This document shows, one piece after another, positions 10,381 through 19,827 of a stretch of DNA of 40,072 bases. Numbering within the stretch: the stretch's first letter is position 1; every line of letters begins with the position of its first letter. Under the pieces are notes generated by a model that made no database searches, was not told the origin of the DNA, and saw only the letters and a list, made by a program, of their open reading frames with translations. The stretch spans positions 179,279 through 219,350 of the forward strand of contig NW_003546306.1 in the NCBI RefSeq assembly GCF_000090795.2, read 5' to 3'. A program made the translations under genes and the position numbers. Source of the DNA: Amphimedon queenslandica (Eukaryota; Porifera; Demospongiae; Haplosclerida; Niphatidae).

Positions 10381-10683
10381 GAGCAACTTTCTTAGTTTTG
10401 TTGTCAATGGAACAGTCATTAAATTAGACCCAGTAAGCCTGCCGATGCCCCAGCAGGAGTTTCTAATGAATTGTATGCTTTACCCACCCTCTGGTAAACT
10501 ATGAATTCATGTGATATGCTAAAGGCAAAATTCAATAATAGCAACTGCTGATTATGCATGTAGCTATTTTGACATTGATGCATTGAATACAATTGAATAA
10601 TTCAATTGCACAGATAGTGGAGAAATGGTATCACACTGCTTTAAAAGACAAGTTGAGTTGATTTGAGTAGCATACAACCTTCC
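10381..10683 (+). repeat. duplicated segment, copy 2
   Basis: Direct repeat of 8582-8888. It differs by scattered single bases and a few small changes; one of them creates an extra stop in the frame beginning EQLS. It ends near the shared TAGCATACAACCTTCCT. Nothing recognisable of the integrase gene follows. Confidence 0.9.
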
Positions 10684-10910
10684 TCCTTCATATACACTTA
10701 CAGTTGCTATTCATATGCTTAAACAATACTACAAATTTTTCAATATAATAATCAGGAAACATTTTTGGGTGGGGAATAAATCATCTTTGTGGGTGGAGCA
10801 TGAAAGAAACACCTTTTCCTTAATGTAAACAATGAAATAGATGAGGGTTATAGGATTATTGAAGTTCTGTGGAGTTTAGCAGCACTTTCATTTATTTAGT
10901 AGAAATAAAA

Positions 10911-11139
10911 GTGACCATAATTGACAAAAGTTACCTTCTGACGGAGAGGAAAACTGGTCGTTATAGCCTAAATAATCCAAATTCCTGAGCTTCATTTATC
11001 ATAAAATTACTCCATAGGATGCAAAAAGTTACTATGTCACTCTTAGAAACAATTGTTGTCTAACTGATCACTCACAGGTTGATATTTTTCATTACAATGC
11101 TGAGTTTAAAGATCCGGCATACGGTACCTTTGTCAATTA
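10911..11139 (-). mobile_element. MITE family A, copy 2 (inverted, right end worn)
   Basis: Starts with the same GTGACCATAATTGACAAAAG as the copy at 2180-2416. Its interior is the reverse complement of that copy: the ATAAAATTACTCCATAGGAT stretch here matches the reverse of 2310-2330. The last bases (the complement of GTGACCA) are replaced by CCCGTATC, so one terminus is lost. Confidence 0.85.
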
Positions 11140-11494
11140 CCCGTATCTTGCTCTAAGTAAGTAGTGACAATATTCAGTCTTTTCTTATTTATGACCATAA
11201 AGTTCCAATAAGCGACTAAATGAGTCTTGGTTCATATGCCATCTGTAGCCATAATCACAGTCTAGGCAAAGTAGCTGTGGTTACATTAATAATCTCCATT
11301 TGGAAAAGGCAATCTTTTCGAAGAAGATAGTTGCGATAATGCTTGTCACATTAAAAACAGTTACTCAATACAGTGAGTAGACCCTGTGATAATAAAATAA
11401 GTAATGTAGATGTTTGATGTAGTCTGTGCTGCTGTAATGGCATACGTCTCGTATCATACGCTCTTTTATTTGGTTAGTGCAGCTTTTCTTGCTT
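11140..11494. other. 3' flank of the minus-strand gene; no other gene seen
   Basis: Probably the 3' untranslated or intergenic sequence below the stop at 11497-11495. No repeat stands out. Confidence 0.35.
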
Positions 11495-11840
11495 CTAATT
11501 TTCTTCCTCATCGTCACTACCGAATAGCTCAGTTTCTGTTATGTCCTGCATAAAAAACATTGCTACTGATACACACCTACACAAACTTACACCTCATTAT
11601 CATACATAATGTACAGCTTATGATGACTAGGTTGATAGGTGTTGTTCTTATAACAGCTATCCAATTTCCACTCAGACATTCTTACATAAATAGATAAACC
11701 TGATGAATGAGCCAATTCCAATCATCAAGTGTTACCACTATTACCGAAGTAGATTTCATTAGCAAGGCCCAGTATGTGATTGAATGTTGAATCTTTTGCA
11801 AGGTCAACCCTTCGAAGATTGGGTTTTGATATGCTCTTTT
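11495..11840 (-). CDS. 3' exons of an unknown gene with very short introns
   Basis: Three minus-strand exons join in phase. Exon to 11745 (start near 11838 not certain): NLRRVDLAKDSTFNHILGLA then NEIYF plus one base. Intron 11744-11700, 45 bp, GTAATA...CAG. Exon 11699-11593: LSIYVRMSEWKLDSCYKNN then YQPSHHKLYIMYDNE, ending in phase 0. Intron 11592-11546, 47 bp, starting GTGTAAG and ending TTATGCAG after a T-rich tract. Last exon 11545-11495: DITETELFGSDDEEEN and stop. Three blocks staying open and in phase across two introns is good evidence of a real gene. The acidic last exon is typical of a nuclear or chaperone-like tail, but I recognise no family. Upstream exons are unclear: a short open block QSTLLSRYIIVQNW lies at 11892-11851 before a donor-like GTAAGG, but a stop separates it from the next block. 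It may belong to the same gene as the exons above 12253. Confidence 0.55.
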
Positions 11841-12252
11841 TTTAATACCTTACCCAATTTTGCACTATAATATAGCGTGATAATAATGTAGACTGTTCTA
11901 AGGTAATGCAGGAATGCAGCACAATATTAAAGTGTCAATGAAATATTCTGAATATTGCTTTAATCATTCTTCTCCTACAAAGCCCAAAGCCAAGTACAAA
12001 GCGAAAGCGCCATCTATTCTGTACTACATAATTGACCTATACAACCTCAGGTCATTCCAACAGAGACCTTGTTTGAATTTGAATAACCTTTTTACTTTTT
12101 ACTTATTGACTTGATTCCAAAATTTATTTTTAATAGTAATTAGTATTTCTTTTAGATATTATCATCAATAGTTCAATACAATAAATAATGCACCTAACTC
12201 TCAAATAAAAATTAACCGTTTAATGTTCTTAAACTACATATCATTCATACAT

Positions 12253-13051
12253 CTATTTGCAGACCAAATTGCAAAACTTCACAATATCTCCGAGAAATCC
12301 CTTCCTTTTTACATCATCTTCCCCCATATGGGCACTCGAGTATGAAAACACGCAGGAATTGTCAATTTTAAATGATCCAGAAATGTGTTGTATTGTTATT
12401 TCGAAAATGTGCCATGAATGAAAATCTATCAAAGCTGCATAAAGAGTGCAACTTATTCTTTCTGGTGTCTTTAATTCGTAGTATTCATACAAAAGACATT
12501 CTGCTAATTTGCTTGCAGTGACTCTGTTAATGGACGAATGTACAGAAAATGCCACCTCTATTAAGGCTACAACACATCTTCCACTTGCAAGGCAAATTAT
12601 TGCTACATCCTCCTTATCATCTCTTGTAATTAATTTTTCCCGCTGTATTGCAAAACCTGTTTTTCCTAATATGAAATTAAAATTAGGAATGGTAATTTTA
12701 ACTAATATTGAGCCAATTGAAGAACCGTACATATTCTGAGCAGGGGATATAAAAACTGTTTGGAAGTCAATTAAATGATCATTAGTTTATCAATATTTTG
12801 CAGAAGTATTAAAATAAAACAGTTTGATGGGAACTTAATACTTACCAAATAGCTCGAGTGCAATCGTTAATGAATGGACAACAAAGAAATTTACTGATTC
12901 TTCACAGCTATGTGTTACATAACACAATTGTGATCTCAGTGGACGCAATACAGATTCGTCAATATGACATGACTCTGGAAAACTATAATTATGATTATAA
13001 ATTGTTATACACAGGGAAAAAACTTACTCTGGTAATGGCAACTTCTTTAGC
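12253..13051 (-). CDS. 3' part of an unknown gene, possible PD-(D/E)XK-like domain
   Basis: Exon ending at 13028 (LKKLPLPD..., donor GTAAGT), exon 12982-12846 (SCHIDESVLRPLRSQLCYVT to LTIALELF, donor GTAAGT), then intron 12845-12702 (144 bp, ending CAATATTAG) and exon 12701-12253. Phases agree across both introns. The last exon begins VKITIPNFNFILGKTGFAI, continues KEDVAIICLASGRCVVALIE and ALIDFHSWHIFEI, and stops at 12253; an AATAAA lies about 120 bp further. The pattern D-V-A-I-I, then V-A-L-I-E-V, then a turn with W-H-I-F-E-I, is like the PD-(D/E)XK nuclease fold. The residue expected to be Lys two after Glu is Ala here, so it would be inactive. This fold call is my inference. An alternative start ATG in the last exon (12732) would give a 159-residue protein without the splice. 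Confidence 0.55.
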
Positions 13052-13263
13052 CTGAATGATGGTGTACCAAAATAACGTCATTGGGGACATGAAACTTCTA
13101 ATTCACTATGAGTGTGTCCAAGAAGGCGTAATTCTTTTGTCAAGGACTTTTGCTCCGTTGAAAACTTTAAAAAAACAATTATAATGATTGATAACGAAAG
13201 ATTGAGAAAATATGTACAATGTATCATACAAAATGCATAGCAGAAATACACTTCACTCAATGT

Positions 13264-13456
13264 TTAGTTTCAGATATCTATCTGGTGTTATGGGCATACA
13301 ACACCTGCGAGACGTGTCATCAAGGATGTATCTCCAGACCGCTTTTCCACCAGACTGGTAGATATCTAATTTATACTATGGCCACAATTCATCTGGCGGG
13401 ACTCTGGCCCATGCCCTACTCTTATCTTTGCCTTCATCAATTTATTTGTCAAAACA
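13264..13456 (-). pseudogene. possible exon relic, unknown
   Basis: One minus-strand frame stays open apart from a single TAG: EGKDKSRAWARVPPDELWP, stop, YKLDIYQSGGKAVWRYILDD, then MPITPDRYLKLNIE and stop. The composition is protein-like and the strand matches the gene at 12253-13051. No family is recognised and no convincing splice sites flank it. Confidence 0.22.
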
Positions 13457-14210
13457 AGTAATAGTACTGTATAGTGAGTATACTCCGTCAGAGTTTCATT
13501 TCATTCTTGTTCCGTGTGGAATGAATATTTTTCAAACAAAAAAGGCGTTCCTCAATGCCACTTGTAGAAAAAGACTACTCAGATCAAAGAACAAACCAAA
13601 ATTTCTAAGCCTGCTTACATTTTTCGAGACGAAAGATACCCACTATACGCTACTATAAAAGCATGCATATTATAGGCATATAATACCCTTGGCACATTAA
13701 AAATTGTTATGGCAATAATAACTATCAAGACATCCCACCATTATACCTACCACTTTATGTCCAACTTCCACAAGATTTAGGACTTTCTTATTAATTTGTA
13801 AAATGATATGTCACATTCATACCTATCAAAATATAGACTACAGCAGACATTATACATAATAAGGCAGACATTACACATGTTTGTAAAAAAACATTTTCTT
13901 AAAAGAAAGAAATAGCTGGTGTTTTGACTTTTGAACCTCTAGGCTTTTGGGTATGATGCACAAAAGCATACAGACACAAAAATTGTTAAAATTTCGTCTA
14001 TCAATTAACAGTCAGAGCGGCCCGTTCAGCCCATGAATTAACAGTCAATGCGCCACATTAATAAATGTGGAGCATTGGCAATTATATTCAATTGTCTAAC
14101 CATGTTCTGTGTTGTTCTACCATTTAGTGTCACATAATGGTAGAATGATGATACAAGTTTTAGAAGATAATAAATTAAACATTATATTGTTTTATGAAAA
14201 TGGTATATCA
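13457..14210. other. no gene seen; small repeats
   Basis: Holds a short direct repeat of AATTAACAGTCA (near 14003 and 14037) and a 10-bp hairpin TTCTACCATT/AATGGTAGAA near 14126-14155. No coding sequence that I can support. Confidence 0.35.
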
Positions 14211-14310
14211 TTAAGCATGTCTGAACATTGTTTCAAATTTAGTTCAGGCTCTAAACAACTTTAAGCATGTCTGAACATTGTTTCAAATTTAGTTCAGGCT
14301 CTAAACAACT
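14211..14310 (+). repeat. perfect 2 x 50-bp tandem duplication
   Basis: The 50 bases beginning TTAAGCATGTCTGAACATTG at 14211 are repeated without any difference at 14261-14310, followed by TTA, the start of a third copy. The identity points to a recent event or an assembly artefact. It lies just below the chromodomain frame. Confidence 0.97.
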
Positions 14311-14339
14311 TTATGATACAATTCAATTACAATCAATTA

Positions 14340-14561
14340 CCATTGAGCCACAACATGTATTTTTAAAGTAATGAGTTGCCTTGGTGGTTCATGCTTCCCA
14401 CTGGCCTTCTGTACTTCAAACTGAAGAAGATCTGGACAGTCAAAATTTTCTAGAGGTTCCCAGGACATTTCACCTGTTTTTTTCAATTTAACACAATATG
14501 CATCCATAGTAGCATCGTAATCTGTTATACTTTCCACAATATATCTATGCTCAGATGCCAT
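14340..14561 (-). CDS. small chromodomain protein or chromodomain exon
   Basis: The minus-strand frame MASEHRYIVESITDYDATMD, YCVKLKKTGEMSWEPLENF, DCPDLLQFEV matches the chromodomain pattern: a Y-x-V-E-x-I strand, a middle strand (here Y-C-V-K-L-K-K in place of the usual Y-L-V-K-W-K-G), W-E-P-x-E-N, then D-C-P-x-L-(I/L) in the C-terminal helix. Chromodomains bind methylated histone tails through three aromatic residues. Here Y and W are kept, but the middle-strand aromatic looks replaced (KLKK for KWKG). The domain covers about residues 5-52 of 74. The start at 14561 lies two bases past an acceptor-like TTTATAG; an upstream ATG at 14579 is possible. The frame ends at 14337, or at a donor-like GTAATT there. 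It could be a free HP1-like protein, an exon of a bigger gene, or a piece of a chromodomain-bearing element. Confidence 0.6.
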
Positions 14562-15719
14562 TACTATAAACAAAAGCATGATAACTTTAAAATTTAATTG
14601 AGACTTTCAGCAATTAATTTATTTAAGAGAGTCTGGCGCGGCACAAGAGAAGGCATGCAGTACTTAGTAACCAAACTCTGTTAGTATCTCTTAAACTTCT
14701 AAGTAAAGCCCAACATACATTAGGCAACATGTTGCATGCAACATCTGTGGTTACTTTGATCTTATAAGCAAAATGTTGCCAGAAATAGAACAGCTCTGTA
14801 TTTCTGGCAACATATTACCTACAAGATACCACATTTTTTAGCAACAAGGGATGTAACTGCTCTCATTTTTTTATACAGTGTTTACACTAGCTTCTTTAAC
14901 CCCGTTTAAACCAAAACGCTAGAAACAGCCTGGTTTTACTCCCTAATATAACTATTCAACAAAGCTACTTCATGACTTGTGTGTATACTCTGAAGCTGTA
15001 AGCATACATCAGTGTATCCCAACTGAAACAAGTGTTTTATATCTATAGAATTTCAAAAACTTGTCTGACAATATTGCCCTCTGGACTACTCAGTCATCAA
15101 TGAACAGGAATCTGTTAGTCCATTTATTTTGTAGTAATCAGGCCTTACTTGAAGTGAAATCTTAATGTTCTTATCTGTCACACAAGCCAACAACAAGCTT
15201 ATAACAAAAATTTTAAGCATACAATCACCATTAATTTATGAAACTGACAAATACACATGGATCATTTAAACACAGGTAGCAACATTCATAGTGAGAGTGT
15301 GAGACTAACACAGATTCTATACAGTATACCTATCTGTATACAGTACTCTTAGTTACAATGAGTTAAGGTTATGAGTGGGTAGTGAAGACAAAGCTTTTAG
15401 TATCACTCTAATGGTGGGAGTGGCCTAACTGGCCTTATTGATACTACAATTATATTGGAGAGTTGATTGCAAGAGGTGACAATGAGAAGAAAGTAGCTAT
15501 TGAATTAAAGCTGTTGGATCTTGAAGGTATATATATTACATAAATATTTATATCTTGAAGAAGTGACACGTCAAAAAACCCCTTTGATATTGTTTCATAT
15601 ACTCTCTGGTTGTGGTTGACACTATACTAGCATTGAAATCAACTGATGAAAATATAAATTACGTGTCATAAAATACAACGGTGAGTATTATAAGAACATT
15701 AAGTCTAAGACTCTTAAGT
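14562..15719. other. no gene seen apart from one hairpin element
   Basis: Apart from the hairpin element at 14721-14848 this is AT-rich sequence without open frames, tandem arrays or recognisable relics. Confidence 0.35.
14721..14848. mobile_element. hairpin MITE family B, copy 1
   Basis: Ends resemble TAGGCAACATGTTGC. The arms GGTTACTTTGATCTTATAAG and AATGTTGCCAGAAATAGAAC fold back on CTGTATTTCTGGCAACATAT and CTACAAGATACCACA with only a few bases of loop. Two further copies lie at 21951-22078 and 22109-22245. Confidence 0.75.
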
Positions 15720-16038
15720 TCAAGTTGTCATGTGACAAAGAATTCCTGAAAGAGGATGGTACAAGGTGAGTACCAGTGTTGTTATGAGTTTCATTTGCAT
15801 AAACATGTGGCCATTTCTTAAGTTACTCCTTCGAACAGCTGGGAGTAAGTTCATTCTTCTCAGTGGACCAAGTAGTGGACTAATACTGTCTGTTTTCTTG
15901 CTGTTTTTGGTCATTTGCCTCTTGCCACAGTGCTTAGACCTCCTCAGACACAGTAGCAAATCTTTCTTCCCGTCTCCTAACATTAAAAGACAAAGGAACC
16001 CTGTGATGGACTCGGATCTTTGGTCTTCTTTTCAGCCA
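15720..16038 (-). pseudogene. relic resembling the N-terminus of a Crypton/KIAA1958-like protein
   Basis: On the minus strand an ATG at 16038 opens MAEKKTKDPSPSQGSFVF and stops. A shifted frame over the same stretch gives RRREERFATVSEEV, stop, ALWQEANDQKQQENRQY, stop, then TTWSTEKNELTPSC. R-F-A-x-V-S-E-E-E-(L/I) followed by a charged helix is the usual beginning of DUF3504 (Crypton-derived) proteins, so this may be a second, inverted relic of the family found at 17928. The similarity is short and the frame is broken several times. An NRF1-like word (16069-16080) lies 31 bp before the ATG. Confidence 0.28.
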
Positions 16039-16068
16039 TTTAGACTTTCTTTTACCATGTGACCGTAC

Positions 16069-16080
16069 TGCGCATGCTCA
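16069..16080. promoter_or_regulatory. NRF1-like palindromic word
   Basis: TGCGCATGCTCA, 31 bp before the minus-strand ATG at 16038. Similar words occur at 17894, 27138 and 39235, three of the four shortly before an ATG. It resembles the GCGCATGCGC site bound by NRF1 in TATA-less animal promoters. Confidence 0.35.
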
Positions 16081-16289
16081 GTACGTTTTTGTTGATATAA
16101 ATTTGAGGTGTAGCTTCCTCAGGTAATAAATTTAATATACCCATGCCAGTTAGGTGTATATGACGAATCAGACATTGCATGGGTATACACGACACAAATA
16201 TTTATACGAATATTTAAATAAAAAATATGTACATGTATATGCATGATAAAAATTAAATACATACATGGTAGATGCATATTGCTGTTTAG

Positions 16290-17850
16290 CTGTAAAGGAG
16301 CAGGAAATGAGCCAGCTCCAAGAGTTTTAATGTACCATGGACTACTTTAAGGGACCATTTATCTGACTCTGGTACTAAGATAGGAGCTGGTCGTTCAACG
16401 GTTTTTTTGATGAAAGAGCTAGTCGCAGCCTTCAAACCTTGCAACTGATCGGTTTCGGATTAATTAGAGAGCTGGTGGGAATGGTCATACGTAATTATCT
16501 GCTTGATCAACAAGACAGGTACTCTCCCTTTAAAGATAGTTTACCAGGTAAAGATTGTTGGAATTTATTCATGAGGAGTTACTCTAACGAACTGAGTCTT
16601 AGGAAGCCACAGTATTTATCCACGCATTGTGCAGTGGCAGCATTGGAAGATGTGTTAGACAAATGGTTTGAGAAAGTTACTAATGTCATTGAGAAGATAG
16701 GATTGTATGAATTTCCTGTTGACGAGTTGAAGAAGAGATTATGGAATTGTGATGAGACAGGGTTTTATTTGTCAGCTACAAGTAAATATTGTATCTAAAA
16801 GAGGAGAGAAAGAAGTTGAGGAAACAGTTGGGGGAAGTGGATAGAAATACATATTGTTATTAGCAGCAGCTTCTGCAGATGGAACTCGTCTACCACTATA
16901 CATTGTGTGAAAAGCCAAGCATTTATGGAATTGATGGATGAAGGCAGTACTAAAGTATTCTTTGTCTGACAGTGGGTGGATGGAATCTGCTAATTTTCTG
17001 CAGTGGTTTGAGGAAATGTTTCAACCTGCTGTCAGAGATGTCACCTGTTACATTATTGTTTGATGGTCATCACTCTCATCCATAGGCCTAGCCACGGGTG
17101 GGCCATACAGGGCAATGGCCCTGCCAAAAATTTCAAGAATGGGTGTGACTATCATTATTAATTAAAATAATTGCACCAACACGTCGAATTAGAGTATTCT
17201 TTACTGCATCACCAGCAGGAGCAAACCAGACTTGTACACAGGCAGAGACCATACTCACCATACACTAATGAAATAGATAGATGATTTTTAGAAGACTTTT
17301 TTATGCATTTTTGTCATAATAACTAATTAAAATGTAAGACCACGCCCACTATGAATAATGGGCAAAATTTTTTCAACGCGCTTCGCGCACCAATTACTAT
17401 CCTTTCTACATTCCTAGCTACACCTATGCTCTCATATCACACTTCGTCTAATAGAGGTAGCATTTTCCAGCAATATCCATTTGATATATTTTCCCCCCCA
17501 CGTCACACACATCCTCCAGCCATTAGATGTTGGAGTGTCATTGCACACTGTTTTAAAAAGGTATCAGATTGAGACTGGTGCTGCTTATGTCACAAAAGAA
17601 GATTTTCCTGCTCTTACAGCACAGTTGTTTGATGTCTCATTTCGAGCAGACCATATTAAGGGAGGATTTCGAAAATCTGAAATTTGTCCATTAGATAGAT
17701 GCATTCTTCCTGATAAAGAACTACCTTTTGTGGGACCTTCTGATAAGAATTCAGCATCCCAAGGACAGAGAACTGAAGAGGAGGAATGCATGACCATTAA
17801 TATAAATCCCATACAGTCTCACTTACAGTGCTATATTAGATTTATCGGAT
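16290..17850 (+). pseudogene. pogo/Tigger-type transposase, split by a MITE
   Basis: The N-terminal helix-turn-helix is readable from about 16290 (MSQLQ, then NVPWTTLRDHLSDSG). A frame slip lies at the T-run near 16405. The main frame then gives LIGFGLIRELVGMVIRNYLL, LPGKDCWNLFMRSY, LSLRKPQYLSTH and RLWNCDETGFYLSAT, which holds the first catalytic Asp in the family's W-N-x-D-E-T-G-F. Stops follow at about 16796-16950. Next come DSGWMESANFLQWFEEMF and FDGHHSH with the second Asp; a 348-bp MITE interrupts here. The rest resumes with FPPHVTHILQPLDVGV, the family's P-P-H-x-T-H-x-L-Q-P-L-D motif, and ends with GGFRKSEICPLDR. The reading frame on either side of the MITE is continuous when the insert and one target copy are ignored. 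An intact relative would cut at TA; no pogo ends were found here. Confidence 0.85.
17081..17428. mobile_element. hAT-like MITE inserted in the pogo transposase
   Basis: A 348-bp non-coding insert. The left end reads CATAGGCCTAGCCACGGGTG; the reverse complement of the right end reads CATAGGTGTAGCTAGGAATG, an imperfect terminal inverted repeat. The flanks are CTCTCATC (17073-17080) and CTCTCATA (17429-17436), an 8-bp target duplication with one mismatch. This is the target length of hAT-type elements. Just inside the left end GGCCAT...ATGGCC forms a small hairpin. It is younger than the transposase it breaks. Confidence 0.85.
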
Positions 17851-17893
17851 AGTATCCTGGATATTGAGATATACCGCCATATTTATTTTGTTT

Positions 17894-17903
17894 TGCGCAT
17901 GCG
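17894..17903. promoter_or_regulatory. NRF1-like palindromic word
   Basis: TGCGCATGCG, 25 bp before the ATG at 17928 of the DUF3504 relic. It matches the NRF1 core best of the four in the window. Confidence 0.4.
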
Positions 17904-17927
17904 TAATAAATACCACATGGTCCAATA

Positions 17928-18680
17928 ATGGAGAATAAGGAGAACGAGAAACCCAAAAAGAAGCCAAGATTATCCCTTGGTAAAAGTCGTAATCATTTTA
18001 TTCGTGTCATACAACATGAATTATTACAGGCAAGAAGAGGTTATGTTTCAGATAATTCATCTAGAAGCACGAAATGGGCCGTTTCTAATTTTTACTCTTG
18101 GCTCATCAGTTTAGACCAAGAAGAGAGGTGTAACAAGGTATCTTACTGACAGATGACTAAGAGCTTCTGTGCTCCTGTTTATGTAAATATGTAATGGGAA
18201 CGAGGAAGGAGAGTGGAGAGCGTTATCCACCTAAAACAATTCTAAATTTATTGGATGGTTTGCTTCATTATATGACAGACAATGAAGAGGAAGCAATTAA
18301 TATCATTGATGACAAGAATCCATTGTTTATACAACTACACAAGGTACTAGACTCTTTTTTTCACTTATTGCACTACGATGGTGTTGGTACGGAACACAAT
18401 TAACATGAAGTCATTAGTCAGGAGGAGGAGGAGCTTCTCTGGAGCAAAGGTGTCATGAGAACAGATACACCTCAATAGTTATTAAATGCCATTTTTTTTA
18501 TTGCAGTCTCAATTTTTGTCTCAGAGATGGAGATGAGCATCTGTCATTGAAAGTGAGCCAATTTGAGAGAATTCTTGTGCCTGACCAAGCTAACAGTGGT
18601 TCTACTACTGTGTGTTGCAAGTATGTGGAACATGGCAGTAATAATAATTAAGGTTGTTTAATTCTACACAAGGTATGCAA
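17928..18680 (+). pseudogene. Crypton-like DUF3504 protein, decayed
   Basis: The ATG at 17928 opens a lysine-rich start (MENKENEKPKKKPRLSLGK). STKWAVSNFYSWL follows, then after frame slips ELLCSCLCKYVMGTRKESG, YPPKTILNLLDGLLHYM, HKVLDSFFHLLHYDGVGTE, a stop, HEVISQEEEELLWSKGV, TDTPQ, a stop, LLNAIFF and NFCLRDGDEHLSLKVSQFE. The order N-T-K/T-K-W-A-V, Y-P-P-K-T, H-K-x-L-D, E-E-E-x-L-W, T-P-Q-x-L-L-N and F-x-L-R-x-G-x-E-H matches DUF3504, the Crypton-derived tyrosine-recombinase-like domain of ZMYM2/3/4, QRICH1 and KIAA1958. The C-terminal half with the catalytic Arg-His-Tyr set was not found; a possible donor GTATGC lies at about 18673. Stops near 18148, 18169 and 18401 and slips show it is dead. 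It lies 80 bp after the pogo relic and may be an independent insertion. Confidence 0.72.
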
Positions 18681-18946
18681 ATTTTAGTTAATTTTCATCA
18701 ATTCTCCTTACACTGTAGGTATTTTAATCAATAAATTAAAAACCAAATCAATGAACTGTTTCTGTGATGGACTATCAAACTTTCTACATAGCATAAGTAC
18801 ATCAATATGCATCAGAACATGTAATAAAATTGGTTGCTTTCAAACCCAAGTTTTGGAATCTGAGGTGGATTGTTAAGGTTACACATACATATGCATTTAT
18901 ATTTGATAGTTAATTTGAATTTTATCTTCTTTCTTATTGATGTTAG
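18681..18946. other. no gene seen
   Basis: AT-rich sequence between the DUF3504 relic and the exon candidate at 18947. Confidence 0.35.
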
Positions 18947-19063
18947 TTCCATTTATCGGACAAAATATCTTTTGTAAAAAGATATACTGTAACAGTTTCA
19001 AGTATTTGAGTCAGGTCTACACTTCTATGGTCATCCAACCTATACATGATAAAATGAATAGAG
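18947..19063 (+). CDS. possible internal exon, unknown
   Basis: A T-rich tract and TTAG precede base 18947. One frame stays open (FIGQNIFCKKIYCNSFKYLS, then SMVIQPIHDKMNR), and a good donor GTAAGC follows at 19064. Both splice signals and the open frame agree, but no protein family is recognised. It may be upstream of the exon at 19828; the phases do not join directly, so at least one more exon would be needed. Confidence 0.25.
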
Positions 19064-19827
19064 GTAAGCTCTGTTTAATCCTGTTCCTGTTAATTCCTTG
19101 TCAATTATTTTATTACCGTTACTGTATGTTTTTGCTATTAGTAAACATTTATTGCTACTTAAATGAAAGAAAACAAATTGCGCTTGTTTGGATCCTTCTT
19201 TTGCTTGCATTAAATATGTTGATATACATGTATGTTATATGTATGATATGTTGAGCATTTAGTATCCTGGGAAGCCATAAGATGAAAAGTACCATTACTG
19301 ATATTATGCATGCAGCCAGGTAAATATATATATATTGCACAGGAAGTGGTTAGTGGAATATATATATATATATATACTCTACAGGAAGTGGCTAAGGAAA
19401 TGTATTACGCAAAAGTAATATTATTTAATGAACATTTTTTCTTTTAATGTATAAAAAGATTTTATTATTGTTGATTGTGACATTCTTTATTGTACAGTCA
19501 ATAAACCCCTGGAAACTGTCACTTTCTTCTGTTCAATGCCTGTTCCTAGGTAAGAAAGTGTCATAATTTCCATGTGACATCAAAACTTTACTGTCTTGAA
19601 GATGTTGTTCATGTAAGACCCTTTAATAACTACGAAGCGCTGTATAATGCGTTCAGGTACCTCTGCTTCAAAAAGAGCTGTTCCACCTGTAGCACTTAGA
19701 CTTTAAGATCTCAGCATGTGCAACCTGACCCAAATTTTGGAGCACATGCCTCTTTATGTAAGAAAATGGTAGCGTGCATTTAAGATGGTACGATCCAGCA
19801 GTCACAGTATCACTTTTTCCTTTCTAG

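Noticed and set aside
13219..13658. Two overlapping plus-strand frames of 76-80 codons
   Set aside because: They lie opposite a better minus-strand candidate and show no protein pattern of their own.
15766..16062. 98-codon hydrophobic plus-strand frame
   Set aside because: It mirrors the minus-strand relic that carries R-F-A-T-V-S-E-E; hydrophobic stretches are a product of the opposite strand.
19500..19551. Possible small exon between TTGTACAG and GTAAGA
   Set aside because: It lies in an inverted word pair (AAACTGTCACTTTCTT / AAGAAAGTGTCATAATTT) that could equally be a small palindromic element; mentioned only beside the exon at 19828.
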